Source: Bufo bufo
Taxonomy: Eukaryota; Chordata; Amphibia; Anura; Bufonidae
Reading direction: 5' to 3'
Assembly (NCBI RefSeq): GCF_905171765.1
Contig: NC_053392.1
Location: 447,916,837-447,980,836, forward strand
Length of the DNA stretch: 64,000 nt
Position numbers and translations under genes: made by a program. Positions 18,552-28,805 of the stretch are shown here, one piece after another (position 1 is the first letter of the stretch; every line of letters starts with the position of its first letter). The notes under the pieces were generated by a model. It was not told the origin of the DNA. It worked only from the letters and a program-made list of their open reading frames with translations, and did not search any database.

Positions 18552-18870
18552 AGAGCTCATGCATACAACCGTATGTATTTTGCGGTCCACAAAAAATGGA
18601 TTCAGCAAAAAATATAGATAACGCCCGTGTGCATTCCGTATTTTACGTAACGGAACAGCTGGCCCCTAATAGAACAGTCCTATTCTTGTCCGTAATGCGG
18701 GCAATAATAGGACATGTTCTGTTTTTTTGCAGAACGGAAATACGGACATACGGAAATGGAGTAACTTCCTTTTTTTTGTGGACCCATTGAAATGAATGGT
18801 TCCGCATATGGTCCGCAAAAAAAACGGAACGAACGTTGAAAGAAAATACGTTCATGTGCATGAGCACTAA
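18552..18870. mobile_element. Foldback MITE related to 17581-17911
   Basis: The ends GAGCTCATGCATACAACCG and TTCATGTGCATGAGCACTAA are inverted, with internal TTGCGGTCCAC, CGGAACAG and GACCCATTGAAATGAATGG. Same family style as 8542-8857 and 17581-17911. It lies in what is probably the last intron of the unc93a-like gene. Confidence 0.8.
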
Positions 18871-19277
18871 GGCTGGGTATCCTTGCAGCAGCTGTAATAG
18901 CTGAAATTCCCACCTGCTTGTCCCACAAATTTGCAGGTTAATGTAAGTATTACCTTTAAAATTATGCAGCCATTGGTTGCTTTGTGCTTTATTGGCTAAG
19001 TTGATTTCAGTTACACGGTTTTCTAGCATAAATTATTGCAAATGTGCCAGGCTGACACCACTTATTGGGGAGCACCATTTCTATAGCACTGTTGATTTAT
19101 ACAGCATTTTAACATCACAGTGTAGCAATATGCACAATCTGACTTACAAGTTAGAACTGATTGTCTGTCTCAATGAACTGCTTCTCGTTTTTGTGGAATT
19201 TCTTTTAACATGGCTTAATTCACCTACCTTAAACTATTGTTAACATTGCTAAATAATTTGTCCTTCTTGTTTTTCAG
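18871..19277. other. Probable last intron of the unc93a-like gene, no other feature
   Basis: AT-rich unique-looking DNA without frames of note. It ends in a polypyrimidine tract and splice acceptor (TTCTTGTTTTTCAG, AG at 19276-19277). No upstream unc93a exon was found in the window. Confidence 0.6.
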
Positions 19278-19537
19278 CACTTTATGGGCTACTATTTGAT
19301 GATCACAAAGAAGCAGGCTTTGCCAATTATCGTCTATGGGAGTCTTTGGGATTTGTGATCGCATATGGATACAGCACATTTTTATGTGTGTCAGTTAAAT
19401 TATACATTTTGCTTGCTGTGCTGGCAATTGGCATGGTACTTTATGCATGTGTCGAATATGGTGATCATAAAAAAATATCTAGCAAAAGGGTTATGCAAGA
19501 ATCAGATGATTCCCTAAAAAAACAGACAGTTATGTAG
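19278..19537 (+). CDS. unc93a: unc93a-like, terminal coding exon (partial gene)
   Basis: After the acceptor at 19277 two bases complete a split codon. 85 codons and a TAG (19535-19537) follow. The product contains LYGLLFDDHKEA, FANYRLWESLGF, GYSTFLCVSVKLYILL and a cytoplasmic polar tail ending KKQTVM. This matches the last part of vertebrate UNC93A, an UNC-93/major-facilitator-like multi-pass membrane protein. It includes a hydrophobic segment of about 20 residues (YILLAVLAIGMVLYACV). The exon has no stop or frameshift and splice phase is kept, so the gene is probably functional with its other exons upstream of the window or far to the left. UNC93B1 is less likely because of the DHKEA-FANYRLWE match; the identification is from memory of the family. 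Confidence 0.85.
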
Positions 19538-19585
19538 CAATTGGGGTTATACCGTACTACTGGCTCTTTGACTGATTATGTTAAG

Positions 19586-19935
19586 TAAGGCTAGGTCTAC
19601 ACTACGACATTTGTCGCGCGACCATAAGTTGTGCGACAGATAGGGCACAACTAAACTGCAACATTTGTCGCGCAACATTTTGTTGCACCAATGTCGCGCA
19701 ACAATTTTTATAATGGCAGTCTATGGTGTCGCACTGCAACATGTGACATGCTGCGACTGCGACGCGACAGTCGCAAAAAAATCCATCTCGAATGGATTTT
19801 CTGCAACTGTCGCGTCACAGTCGCAGCATGTCGCATGTTGCAGTGCGACACCATAGACTGCTATTATAAAAATTGTTGCGCGACATTGGTGCAACAAAAT
19901 GTCGCGCAACAAATGTCGTCGTGCAGACCTAGCCT
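19586..19935. mobile_element. Foldback MITE in the putative 3' UTR, about 350 bp
   Basis: The ends TAAGGCTAGGTCTACAC and GTGCAGACCTAGCCTTA are inverted. The arms continue with CGACATTTGTCGCGC, CAACATTTTGTTGC, TATAATGGCAGTCTATGGTG and TGCAACATGTGACATGCTGC through a centre near 19795. They are nearly perfect over about 170 bp each. A TA dinucleotide at each edge suggests a TA target. As RNA it would fold into one long hairpin. Confidence 0.85.
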
Positions 19936-20272
19936 TAAGCTACATTGATATTGTATATTCTCATAATGACCTGTAATTTTTACGATGATTATTTAAGTAT
20001 AATACCAATACAACTAGAATCTCTCCAATATTATTGAACTACTTGTATAAGTTCAGGAATTTTGCGTCTTGTACTCCATTTGGCAGATTTATGAACGTGT
20101 TTTGTAGAAGAATATTCCACCCAAAAATCTCATGTCTTAGTATTAAACTTTTTAAATTAATTTTATTTTGATAAAGTTAATGTCACAGTATAATTGTAAA
20201 CTAATGTTTGTATGGCACACATTTGATTCATTCCAAACTATTCATTTTACATAAAGAATATGGCATAAAGAA

Positions 20273-20278
20273 ATTAAA
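20273..20278 (+). terminator. Candidate polyadenylation signal ATTAAA of unc93a
   Basis: ATTAAA is the commonest natural variant of AATAAA. It lies 736 bp after the stop, preceded by AT-rich sequence and followed by GGCATTTTGTT. No better AATAAA occurs earlier after 19538. Confidence 0.4.
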
Positions 20279-20439
20279 GGCATTTTGTTAAATCTAGAAT
20301 CCTTATTTCAGTGTGAAGGCAGGCTTTCTGGTACCTGTTGTATACAGTATAATTTGACAGTTCTCTTATTTAGAATCTTATGATGTTCATTGTCATAGTT
20401 TGTAGGGTGGTGTCACACCAGTGGATACCCTTTAAAATC

Positions 20440-20853
20440 TCATTCACACATCCATGTCCGGCCTTAAATCCGTGAGCAGGTGGTCAGTGATGCATCCGTG
20501 AATCTGTCCGTGAAGGATCCTTGTTGGCTTCGTTTGTCCGTTTTTTGCTGTCTGAGTTGCATCCGTGTTTCACTGACACTGAAAAGCTGAAAAATAATTT
20601 TCAAAGCATCTCTTTCTAGTGATCCGTGAAACACGGATGCAACACGAATGGCATCCGTGGTTTTCACGGGCCCATAAACTATAATGGACGTGATGGACAA
20701 AATAGAGCATGCATCCGTGCTATAAACACTGACCCACGGACCGTGCTAAAACACTGATGTCTGAATACACTCATTAAAATAAATGGGAACGTACAACGTG
20801 GAGAACACGTACAACACACGTCCGTGAAACACTGACGTGTGAATGAGGCTTAA
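20440..20853. mobile_element. Foldback MITE (CTCATTCACAC type), diverged
   Basis: TCTCATTCACACATCC near 20438 pairs with GTGTGAATGAGGCTTAAGG near 20836-20855. CATCCGTG/CACGGATG words recur in both orientations throughout (20485, 20634, 20655, 20712). Flanking sequence and boundaries are less certain than for the other MITEs. Confidence 0.65.
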
Positions 20854-20984
20854 GGAAGACAAATTGCAGGCCAGATTAAGTGCAAATAATTCAACTTTAT
20901 AGGACTGTATTTGTAGTCGTGTTCATTAGAGTCTTTCATTTTAAATAGACAAGAGCAGTTGATAGACATGCTGTCCACTGTAGA

Positions 20985-21443
20985 TTTACCCCTTCTTGCC
21001 GCAGCAATTTTCTGTTTTTGCATTTTCTTTTTTTGCTCCCTGCCTTCCCACAGCCATAACTTTTTTTTTTTTTCCGTTCACATGACCATATGAGGACTTG
21101 TTTTTAAATATTGCATACGATTTAGTGGGAAGCTGGAAAAAAAATTCCAAATGGGGTGGAATTGGAAAAAAGCCACAATTCCACCACAGTTTTATGGGTC
21201 TTGTTTTTACAGCGTTCACTGTATGGTAAAATTGAGTTGTGCTCTTTATTCTCCTGGTAGGTATGATTAGGATGATACCACATATGTATAGTTTTTCTTG
21301 CATTTTAATGCTGAAAAAATAAATAAAATGTAAAACAAATTCTCATCACCATATTCTAACCCCCATAAGTTTTTTATAGTTATTTCTATGGAAATGTGTG
21401 AGGACTCATTTTTTTGAGGGGCAATATAATTTTTGTTAATAAC
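20985..21443. repeat. Old AT-rich dispersed repeat, no gene
   Basis: Starts near ACCCCTTCTTGCCGCAG and contains CCATAACTTTTTTT, CATATGAGGACTTG and GAGGGGCAATATAATTTTT, a word order I recognise from frog non-autonomous DNA transposons. hAT-E inserted into it at 21443. No frame of note. Confidence 0.4.
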
Positions 21444-21626
21444 TAGGGTTGAGCGAACCCGAACTGTAAAGTTCGGGTTCGTACCAAACTTTAGGATTTT
21501 TGGACCCCAGACCCGAACCCGAACAATTCAGTAAAAGTTCGGGTTCGTTGTTCGGTGATTTCATGGCGCTTTTTGAAAGGCTGCAGACCAGCCAATCAAC
21601 AAGCGTTTAACTCTGTGCCCTTAGAA

Positions 21627-21700
21627 GCCATCACAGACATGTCTACTAATGGCATGGCTGGGAATGGCCAGTGCAGCATGTGACCCAGCATCTATATAAG
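21627..21700 (+). promoter_or_regulatory. hAT-E promoter with decayed hairpin and TATA box
   Basis: TATATAAG at 21693-21700 is preceded by a decayed copy of the ATCACAGCCATGCC hairpin (left arm ATCACAGACATGTC, right arm GGCATGGCTGGGAA). The downstream CTGGAGTCACGTAGCGC is the same in hAT-B, D and F. Confidence 0.55.
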
Positions 21701-21779
21701 CTGGAGTCACGTAGCGCTGCACGTCACTCTGCTGTTACTAGTGAAGGGAGAGGTGTGCATTGCGCAACGCCATCTGTGG

Positions 21780-22017
21780 CCCATTTAGGGCAGAAATCAT
21801 AATTTTGCAGCCTTCGCTGCATCTGTCATTGTGAGATACACCCTTTACATACTGCTGTGCTATTCTGGTATTAAAAAAACACCCATTTAGGGCAAAAAAC
21901 TTAATTTTGCAGCCTTTGCTGCATATGTCATTGTGAGATACACCCTTTAGATACTGTTGTTCTATTCTGTTATTAAAAAAAACACCCATTTTGGGCAAGA
22001 TCCTAAATTTGAGAAAT
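21780..22017. repeat. hAT-E leader tandem repeats, about 115 bp units
   Basis: The unit with AATTTTGCAGCCTTCGCTGCAT, CATTGTGAGATACACCCTTT and a CCATTTTGGGCA-type end occurs about twice between the promoter and the transposase start. The hAT-D leader has related units. Confidence 0.7.
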
Positions 22018-23012
22018 ATGAAGAGAGCGTCAAATAAGGGACGTGGCCTGGTCATGGTGCTGCTGGTGGAGCTCCTTTTGTAGGGAGAGGACAATGGTCG
22101 ATCTGTTCCAGCTACACGCACAAGTGAAACCCCTTCCTCAGGTGCGAGTAGGCGACAGAACCTTCAGCGGTATTTGGTCGGGCCTAATGCGGCTCTACGA
22201 ATGGTGAGGCCAGAACAAGTACAGGCGATAGTAGATTGGGTTGCTGACAGTGCCTCCAGTTCCTTCACATTGTCTCCCACCCAGTCTCCTGCTGAAAGAT
22301 CAGAGTTGGCACCTGCAGCCGATGTCTATCAGTCTTTCACCTCACCACCTTGCAAATCAGCCAAGCAGTCTGAGCCCCAAGTCATGCAGCAGTCTCTTCT
22401 GCTTTTTGATGACTCTGTTAGCAGGGTTTCCCACGGCCATCCACCTAGCCCTGCCCGAGCAGTGGAAGAGATTGAGTGCACCGATACCCAACCACTTATG
22501 TTTCAAGATGAGTACATCGGAGGACCATCGCAGCACGTCTCGGATGATGACAAAACACAGGTGCCAAATGCTGTGGCTTTCGAAAGTGTGCAGACCGACA
22601 AGAAGGGCAGGGGTGAAGACTGGGTGGAAGATGATGTGGAGAACGATGAGGTCCTCGACCCCACATGGAATCAAGGTCATGCGAGTGACCTGTGTAGTTC
22701 GGAGGAAGAGGCGGTGGTCGCACAGAGCCAGCAGCACAGCAGAAGAGGGAGCAGGGTGCAAAAGCGGAACGGCTGTCCCCTAGACAGTACGGATGCTACT
22801 GCCCACCGCAGCAAGAGACCGAGCACACCAAAGCCAGCTCCAAGGAGTTCCCTGGCGTGGCAGTTCTTCAGACAATGTGCTGACGACAAGACACGAGTGT
22901 TTTGCACGCTGTGCAATCAGAGCCTAAAGCGAGGCATAAACGTTCTCAACCTGAGCACAACCTGCATGACCAGGCATCTAAGTGCAAAGCACGAGCTGCA
23001 GTGGAGTAGATA

Positions 23013-23258
23013 GAGATCATGACTAAGAACAACATCGTTCGAAACGCGTAGATCGTGGGGATAAGTGGGCTCCAGTGTCACTGTTGCTGTACACACCTGT
23101 ATTTTGGTGATTCAAATAAAGACCGGGATTTTTTCACTATGTCCGTCTGGTGCCGGAGCTTCTTTCTATTTTGTGCATCTACCTCCGGACTGGCTTGAGT
23201 CCGCCCCGTGCACCGTCACACAGGATCGGAAGGTGAGCTGGCTGTAACCTTTACCATA
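23013..23258 (+). mobile_element. Retroposed 246-bp insert with 14-bp TSD
   Basis: CAGTGGAGTAGATA occurs at 22999-23012 and again at 23259-23272, and once in the uninterrupted relatives. The insert holds a small hairpin (GAAC AACATC GTTC, 23027-23040) followed by GAAACGCGTAGATC, then AATAAAGACC near 23119. A 14-bp TSD indicates endonuclease-primed retroposition. The GAAACGCGT plus hairpin layout resembles the hammerhead-like terminal parts of Penelope-like elements, but the ribozyme core here is degenerate. Confidence 0.7.
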
Positions 23259-24487
23259 CAGTGGAGTAGATACCTCAAAAACCAAGAAAGGTCTCTGGCT
23301 CCTCCTGCTTCCTCTTCTGCTGCAGTCTCTGCCTCTTCATCCACCTCTGGAGTGACAGTGCCACCTGCCACCCCGCAAACAGAGGATCTGCTAGCAACAC
23401 CACCATCTGGGTGACCAAGCTTTTCCACAATGTCACAGCTCTCCATCTCCCAAACACTTTAGTGGAAGAGGAAGTACCCCCCTACCCACCCACGATCCCT
23501 GGCCCTGAATGCCAGCATTTCAAAATTACTGGCCTTTAAAATGCTGTCATTCCGTCTGGTGGAGATGGAGAGTTTTAAAAGCCGTATGGCGTTGGCTGTC
23601 CCACAGTATGTCGTGCCCAGCCGCCACTACTTTTCCAGGGGTGCCTTCCCTTCCCTGCGCAACCAAGTGGGGTACAAAATCTGGTGTGCATTGCGCAACG
23701 CCATCTGTGGCAAGGTGCACCTCACTACGTATACGTGGACCAGTAAACACGGTCAGGGACATTATATCTCCATAACAGCACACTGGGTAAATGCAGTGGC
23801 GACTGGACCTGAGACGGATAGCAGTTTGGCGCATGTCCTTCCACAATCGATGATTGCAGGGTGCTTCAGTTTGCCTCCTGTTGCTTCCTCCTCCTACTCC
23901 GCTTCCTCATCCTCTACCGGCTCCTCATCCGGTCAGCGTAACACCTTCACCACCAACTTCAGCACAGCCTTGAGTAAACGACAGCAGGCAGTTTTAAAAC
24001 TTATCTGTTTGGGGGACAACCTCACACCGCGCAGGAGCTGTGGACGGGCCTTGAACAACAGACCGATGAGTGGTTTGTGCCAGGGGGCAGTGGTGTAGGG
24101 ATCGCTATAGCAGCCATAGTAATGGCTATGGGGCCCTACACCACTGGGGGCCCGGGCCGCCGGCTGAGGATTTAAAAAAACTAAAATTCATGTGGCGAGT
24201 GGGTGGCGGTATGATATGGGGCGGCAGGTGGCAGCGGCAGTTCCAATCAGAGTCCCAGCAGTGTAATGCTGGGGCTCCGATCGGTTACCATGGCAGCCAG
24301 GACTGTCTGCCATGGCCAGTTACTCTGCAGCAATCTACTTACATGCGCTGTGGCCACCCGGCGCTCCTTCTTCTTGTAATTCGGCACAGGTCTGTGCGGC
24401 GCATTGCTATAAGCATAAGCAATGCGCCGTACAGACCTGTGAGTTACAAGAAGAAGGAGCGTTGGGCGGCCACAGCGCATGTAAGTA

Positions 24488-24770
24488 TGCTGCCCACCAA
24501 TGATTTTAATACTGGGGGGTGGAGCACTGCCCAGCAATGATTTTAATACCAGGGAGGGGGGAGGGCGCACTGCCCACCAATGATTTTAATACAGAGGAGG
24601 GGGAGAGGGTGCACTGCCCACCAATGATTTTAATACCGGGGAGGGGGGTCGCACTGCCCACCAATGATTTTAATACCGGGAAGAAGGGGGGAGGGCGCAC
24701 TGCCCACCAATGATTTTAATACCGAGGAAGGGGGGCACAATGCCAACCAGTGATTTTAATACCGGGGAGG
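24488..24770. repeat. Minisatellite, about 44-bp units (CCCACCAATGATTTTAATAC)
   Basis: CCCACCAATGATTTTAATAC followed by a G/A-rich spacer and GGGCGCACTG recurs about six to seven times with variable spacer length. It lies inside the element 24084-25947. Confidence 0.9.
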
Positions 24771-24779
24771 GCGCACTGG

Positions 24780-25105
24780 GGGCTGATGGAGAGGGTACTG
24801 GGGGGCTGCTGGTGAGAGGCACTAGGAGCTGATTGAGAGGCACTGGGGGCTGTTGAGAGGCACTGGGGTTGATTGAGATGCACTGACTGGGGGCTGATAG
24901 AGAGGCACTGGGGGGCCGCTGGTGAGAGGCACTGGGGGCTGATGGAGAGGCTACTGGGGGCTGCTATGAGGCTACTGGGGGCTGCTATGAGGCTACTGAG
25001 GGCTGCTATGAGGCTACTGGGGGCTGCTATGAGACTACTGGGGGCTGCTATAAGGCTACTGGGGGCTGCTATAAGGCTACTGGGGGTTGCTATAAGGCAT
25101 GGGGC
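24780..25105. repeat. Minisatellite, GGCTACTGGGGGCTGCTAT(G/A)A units
   Basis: Units of about 20-21 bp around CTACTGGGGGCTGCTATGAGG follow longer GAGAGGCACTGGGGGCTGAT units. More than ten copies in total. Confidence 0.9.
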
Positions 25106-25344
25106 TCTAATCTGAGGTCTGATTGGGGGTCATTCATATTGGGGTCTGAGCTGAGGTGTTATCTGAGGTCTTATTGGGGTCTTATTAACATTGGGGGTCT
25201 TATTGGGGCTGTTAGCTGAGGTCTGATTAACATTGGGGGTCTGATTGGTGGTCTGACCTGAGGTATAATGATTTTTTTTTTTTCCGGAGCAGCTTGGAGA
25301 AAAAAGGCCTCACAGTCTCCCACACTCCTTCTTCCTGGCCAAGC

Positions 25345-25510
25345 CTGCCAGCCCCCCTGAGGCCATGCCAGCCAGCAACCCTTAGGCCAAGCCAGCCAGC
25401 ACCCTTGAGGCCAAGCCAGCCAGCACCCTTGATGCCAAGCCACCCAACACACCTGAGGCTAACCCAGCCAGCACCCCTGAGGCTAAGCCAGCCAGCACTC
25501 CTGAGTCTTC
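25345..25510. repeat. Minisatellite, GAGGCCAAGCCAGCCAGCAC units (24-25 bp)
   Basis: Six to seven copies of a unit with CCAAGCCAGCCAGCACCC and variants. Followed by a microsatellite at 25631. Confidence 0.85.
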
Positions 25511-25627
25511 GGAACTGTAAGTAAATTATATATAGGGGAGCTTATAGTCTGAAAGAGACTAATTATGTCTGAACAGACATATAGCACAAATTCAAGTTTA
25601 TCTTTATGTTGCACTGAATTTTCTGCG

Positions 25628-25630
<3 letters not shown>

Positions 25631-25672
<42 letters not shown>
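25631..25672. repeat. (TA)n microsatellite
   Basis: About 20 TA units followed by a T-run and a G-run, within the element 24084-25947. Confidence 0.95.
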
Positions 25673-25678
<6 letters not shown>

Positions 25679-25918
25679 TTTGGGGGGGGGGGGGTCGGGG
25701 TGGCAGTGGATCTTGGATAAGTTCCCACACTTTTGTTTTCCCAGGACCTGACCCCTGGGGTGGTCCCGCAGTCCGGGCAGCAGTTCTGACTAGTCCTACT
25801 TTAATACACAGACATTTAGATTTATACATTTCCTACACTGGCACAAATGCGTTGCCAGTGACCAACTGTCTGTGCTCAGTCCTACGCGTAACTGTCGCAA
25901 GTGCATGAGGAGCTGCTA

Positions 25919-26040
25919 TGGGGCCCAGTCATTTCTAGCTACGCCCCTGCCAGTGAGCCTCAAGCCCGCCTGGTGGTGTGGGGCCAGTCATTTCTAGCTA
26001 CGCCCCTGCCAGTGAGCCTCAAGCCCGCCTGGTGGTGTGC
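25919..26040. repeat. Tandem duplication of about 60 bp across the element's right border
   Basis: GGCCAGTCATTTCTAGCTACGCCCC-type sequence followed by TGCCAG and GTGAGCCTCAAGCCCGCC occurs twice in a row (about 25922-25980 and 25983-26041). The unit includes the last bases of the inserted element, the TSD and hAT-E coding sequence, so the duplication happened after insertion. Confidence 0.9.
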
Positions 26041-27729
26041 GATAATGGGCGATATCTCCTAGCAGCTCTGGGACTAGCCGGTTTGATGCACATCCCTTGC
26101 CTGGCGCATGTGCTGAATTTGGTGGTGCAGAGTTTCCTTAAAAATTACCCAATATGTAAGAGCTGCTGCATAAAGTGCGGGCCGTCTGTGTGCGCTTTCG
26201 GCGTTATCACCCTGTTGCTGCTCGCCTGTCAGCGCTGCATCATAACATCGGCCTTCCCGCTCACCGCCTCCTATGCGACGTGCCCACAAGGTGGAACTCC
26301 ACCTTGCACATGCTGACCAGACTGTGCGAACAGCAGCAGGCGATAGTGGAGTTTCAGCTGCAGCACGCATGGGTGCGTTGCTCTGCGGAACAGCACCACT
26401 TCACCACCAAAGACAGGGCCTCCATGTGAGACCTGTGTTCCTTGTTGCACTGATTCGAGTACTCAACCAACATGGCCAGTGCCGATAACGCCGTTCTCAG
26501 CGTTACTATCCCACTTCTATGCCTCCATAAAAAAAGCTGCTGGCGATGATGGAAGAGAATGTGGCATAGGAGGTGGAGGAGGAAGAGGGAATATTTAATA
26601 GGGTTTCCGGCCAGTCATTCACAAGTGGCTCAGAGGGTGGGTTCCTGCACCCATAAATGCCAGGTACACAATTGTCCAGCCAGGGCACAGTTCTGGAGGA
26701 TGATGAGGTGGAGGATGAGGAGGAGGAGATGGAGGAGGAGGAACCATGTTCACAGCAGGGTGGCACACAGACCAGCAGCCTAGCACACATGAGAGATTAC
26801 ATGCTGCAGTGTCTCCGCAATGACCGCCGAGTTGCCCACATTCTAACTTGGTCTGATTACTGGGTGGCTACGCTGCTGGATCCCCGTTACAAGGACAACG
26901 TACCGTCCTTAATTCCCTCACTGGAGCATGATCGTAAGATGCGCGAGTACAAGAGCATGCTGGTAGACGCGCTGTTTGTGGCATTCCCACATGACAGCAG
27001 GGGCACAGTGGAAGCACAAGGCGAAGGCAGAGGAGGAGGAAGAGGTCGCCAACACAGCTGGGGCACCGCCAGCACCTCATAATGCAGGGTTAGCATGGCC
27101 GAAATGTGGAAAAGCTTTGTCAGCACGCCACAACAACCAGCACCACCAGCTGATATGGAACGTCTTAGCAGGAGGCAGCATTTCAGCAACATAGTGGAGC
27201 AGTATGTGGGCACACAGCTACATGTACTGAATGACGGGTCTGCCCCCTTCAACTTCTGGGTCTTCAAATTGGGCACGTGGCCTGAGCTTGCCCTTTACGC
27301 CTTGGAGGTGCTGGCCTGCCCTGCAGCCAGTGTATTGTCTGAACGTGTGTTTAGCACGGCAGGGGGCGTTATCACAGACAAGCGCAGCCGCCTGTCCACA
27401 GCTAATGTGGACAACCTCACATTCTTTAAAATGAACCAGGCATGGATCCCACAGGACTTGTCTGTACCTTGTGCAGAATTGACATGTATACCGGCATTAA
27501 CCAGCCATTGTTATACTACAGCACAATTGCTCATTCTTGTATTTTGGATATTTCACACTATTTTGGAGTGTATCCTAATAAAAAATAAATAAAATTAAAA
27601 CCAAAAACCAGTGTTGGCTACCTCGTCCTCCTCCACCGCTGCTTCTACCTACACCGCTACGTCTACCGCCTCCTCAAACTCCTACTCCATATGGACCTCC
27701 ACCTCATAAATACATTTTTTTTTTTTTTT

Positions 27730-28140
27730 TTTACATATTTTATTTTAGGCCATTTTATGTAATTTGTCTGTTAAATTTTCGGGTGAAATTCACCAATTTT
27801 TAGGTGTAATATACCACTGCTATACCTAGTAGATAGGTAAAAAATATATATATAATTTGTCTGTTACATTTTCGGGTGAAATTCACCAATTTTGGGCTGT
27901 GATATATCCCTGCTCTACCTAGTTGATAGGTTAATAAATTTCACTAATTTTTCTGTTACATTCTTGGGTTGACATTTTACAGTTTTTGCCTTGAATAAAC
28001 CATTAATCTGCATAGGTGACAGGGACCGAAATTTTTAAAAATAATGTGTTCCAATGGTGGGTGACATTAACCCATTTCTGGCAATGAAAAACCCCTGCTC
28101 AGCATAGTTGACAAGGACTTAAATTTCTAAAATTCGTCTT
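27730..28140. repeat. hAT-E 3' tandem repeats (about 95-110 bp units)
   Basis: Units with AATTTGTCTGTTA, TTCGGGTGAAATTCACCAATTTT and CTACCTAGTAGATAGGT occur about three to four times, decaying rightwards. They are the reverse-complement counterparts of the hAT-D repeats at 30660-31290. Confidence 0.8.
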
Positions 28141-28221
28141 TAATTGGCCCATTCATTTGATCCTTCTGCTTTAAAAACTTGTCCACATTTCCGCTTCATC
28201 CCATTGCAGCCATTAGACTCT

Positions 28222-28421
28222 CTTGGATGAGGTCTCTCTTTCTCACGCTCCCTCTCCGGCGTGGAACCCTGATTTGCCGATAACCGTGATCAACATGGTA
28301 GGCTCAGAAAAGAACATCGAAAGTTGATAGAGAAGATATCCAAATGGATCGTGGACGTCACAGGGACGTGCGATCAGGCAGAAGTTATCTAGAGTCAACA
28401 AAGCGGCAGCAGGGCCTCTCC
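28222..28421 (-). ncRNA. 18S rRNA-like block 1 in hAT-E (antisense to transposase)
   Basis: On the minus strand this reads in the order of the 5' domain of vertebrate 18S rRNA: GACTCTAGATAACTTC, GATCGCACGTCCCTGTGACG, CTATCAACTTTCGATG, GCCTACCATGTTGATCACGG, AATCAGGGTTCCACG, CCGGAGAGGGAGCGTGAGAAA. Divergence is roughly 15-25% by eye. Together these words correspond to about positions 210-430 of 18S. It is a captured rRNA fragment, not a functional gene. Confidence 0.88.
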
Positions 28422-28480
28422 TGGCTAACGTTTCCAAATCCAAAATACCCCAATGACATTCCCTATAATTTTGTATTAAT

Positions 28481-28582
28481 CATTCCAATAACAGGGCATC
28501 TTAAGAGTCCTGTATTGTTATTTATCGTCACTACCTCCTGAGTCGGGAGTGGGTAATTGCTGCACGCCCCCTCCTTAACTTG
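28481..28582 (-). ncRNA. 18S rRNA-like block 2 in hAT-E
   Basis: The minus strand contains AATTACCCACTCCCGACTCA, GGAGGTAGTGACGATAAATA, ACAATACAGGACTCTTAAGA and GCCCTGTTATTGGAATG. Each differs by only one to a few bases from consecutive parts of vertebrate 18S rRNA near positions 450-560. It is the best conserved block. Confidence 0.9.
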
Positions 28583-28650
28583 GAAGCTTATGCTTCAATA
28601 CTTTGTCCCACATTTCCACTCGATTACATTTAATTTCATCCATTGACCTC

Positions 28651-28805
28651 CCTTGGATGTGGTATCCCTTTCTCAGGCTCCCTCTCCGGCCTGGAACCCT
28701 GATTCCCTGCCACCCGTGATCACCATGGTAGGCGCATAAAAGAACATCAAAAGTTGATATAGAAGATATCCAATTTGATCATGGACATCATGGGGACGTG
28801 CGACA
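28651..28805 (-). ncRNA. 18S rRNA-like block 3 in hAT-E
   Basis: The minus strand reads GCCTACCATGGTGATCACGG, GAATCAGGGTTCCAGG, CCGGAGAGGGAGCCTGAGAA and TACCACATCCAAGG, preceded by CTATATCAACTTTTGATG. It covers the same 18S interval as block 1 (about 280-440) but is closer to the rRNA. Blocks 2 and 3 would be adjacent in 18S and are separated here by 68 bp of other sequence. Confidence 0.9.

Larger units (their letters stand above)
19538..20278 (+). other. unc93a: Putative 3' UTR of the unc93a-like gene
   Basis: AT-rich sequence after the stop with no frame of note, ending at the candidate poly(A) signal at 20273. A 350-bp foldback MITE occupies 19586-19935. UTR extent is inferred from the first plausible signal, not from transcripts. 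Confidence 0.5.
24084..25947. mobile_element. 1.86-kb tandem-repeat-rich non-autonomous element
   Basis: Inserted in the hAT-E catalytic region between identical TGCCAG hexamers (24078-24083 and 25948-25953). The ends GGGGCAGTGGTGTAG and GGGGCGTAGCTAGAAATGAC (reverse of right end) are loosely inverted. Near the left end GCTATAGCAGCCATAGTAATGGC forms small hairpins. No protein-coding frame is credible. It contains four separate tandem repeats. The class is unknown; the GGGGCGTAGCTAGA end is common in frog non-autonomous DNA elements. Confidence 0.6.
22018..27592 (+). pseudogene. hAT-E transposase, broken
   Basis: The ATG at 22018 opens MKRASNKGRG and is frameshifted soon after. The frame 22174-23013 gives QNLQRYLV-type sequence, an acidic linker and a BED zinc finger (SSLAWQFFRQCADDKTRVFC, CTLC, then HLSAKH). 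The catalytic region is in pieces (23541-24098, about 25954-26430). 26657-27082 and 27095-27592 carry WVATLLDPRYKDN and the hAT dimerisation region (LALYALEVLACPAASVLSE, STAGGVITDKRSRLS). A TAA at about 27080 (GAA in relatives) separates the last two. Two insertions and several stops make it dead. Confidence 0.88.

Noticed and set aside
11117..19277. Further exons of the unc93a-like gene upstream of 19278
   Set aside because: I looked for the preceding UNC93A segments next to splice sites in all plus-strand frames and recognised none; the region is explained by transposons and intron-like DNA.
24488..24770. CRISPR-like array
   Set aside because: The interval between repeats is itself a low-complexity variant of the unit, and the context is a vertebrate transposon.
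28222..28805. A functional rRNA gene or an rDNA unit
   Set aside because: Only parts of the 18S 5' domain are present, rearranged, diverged and inside transposon ends. No 5.8S, 28S or spacer was seen.
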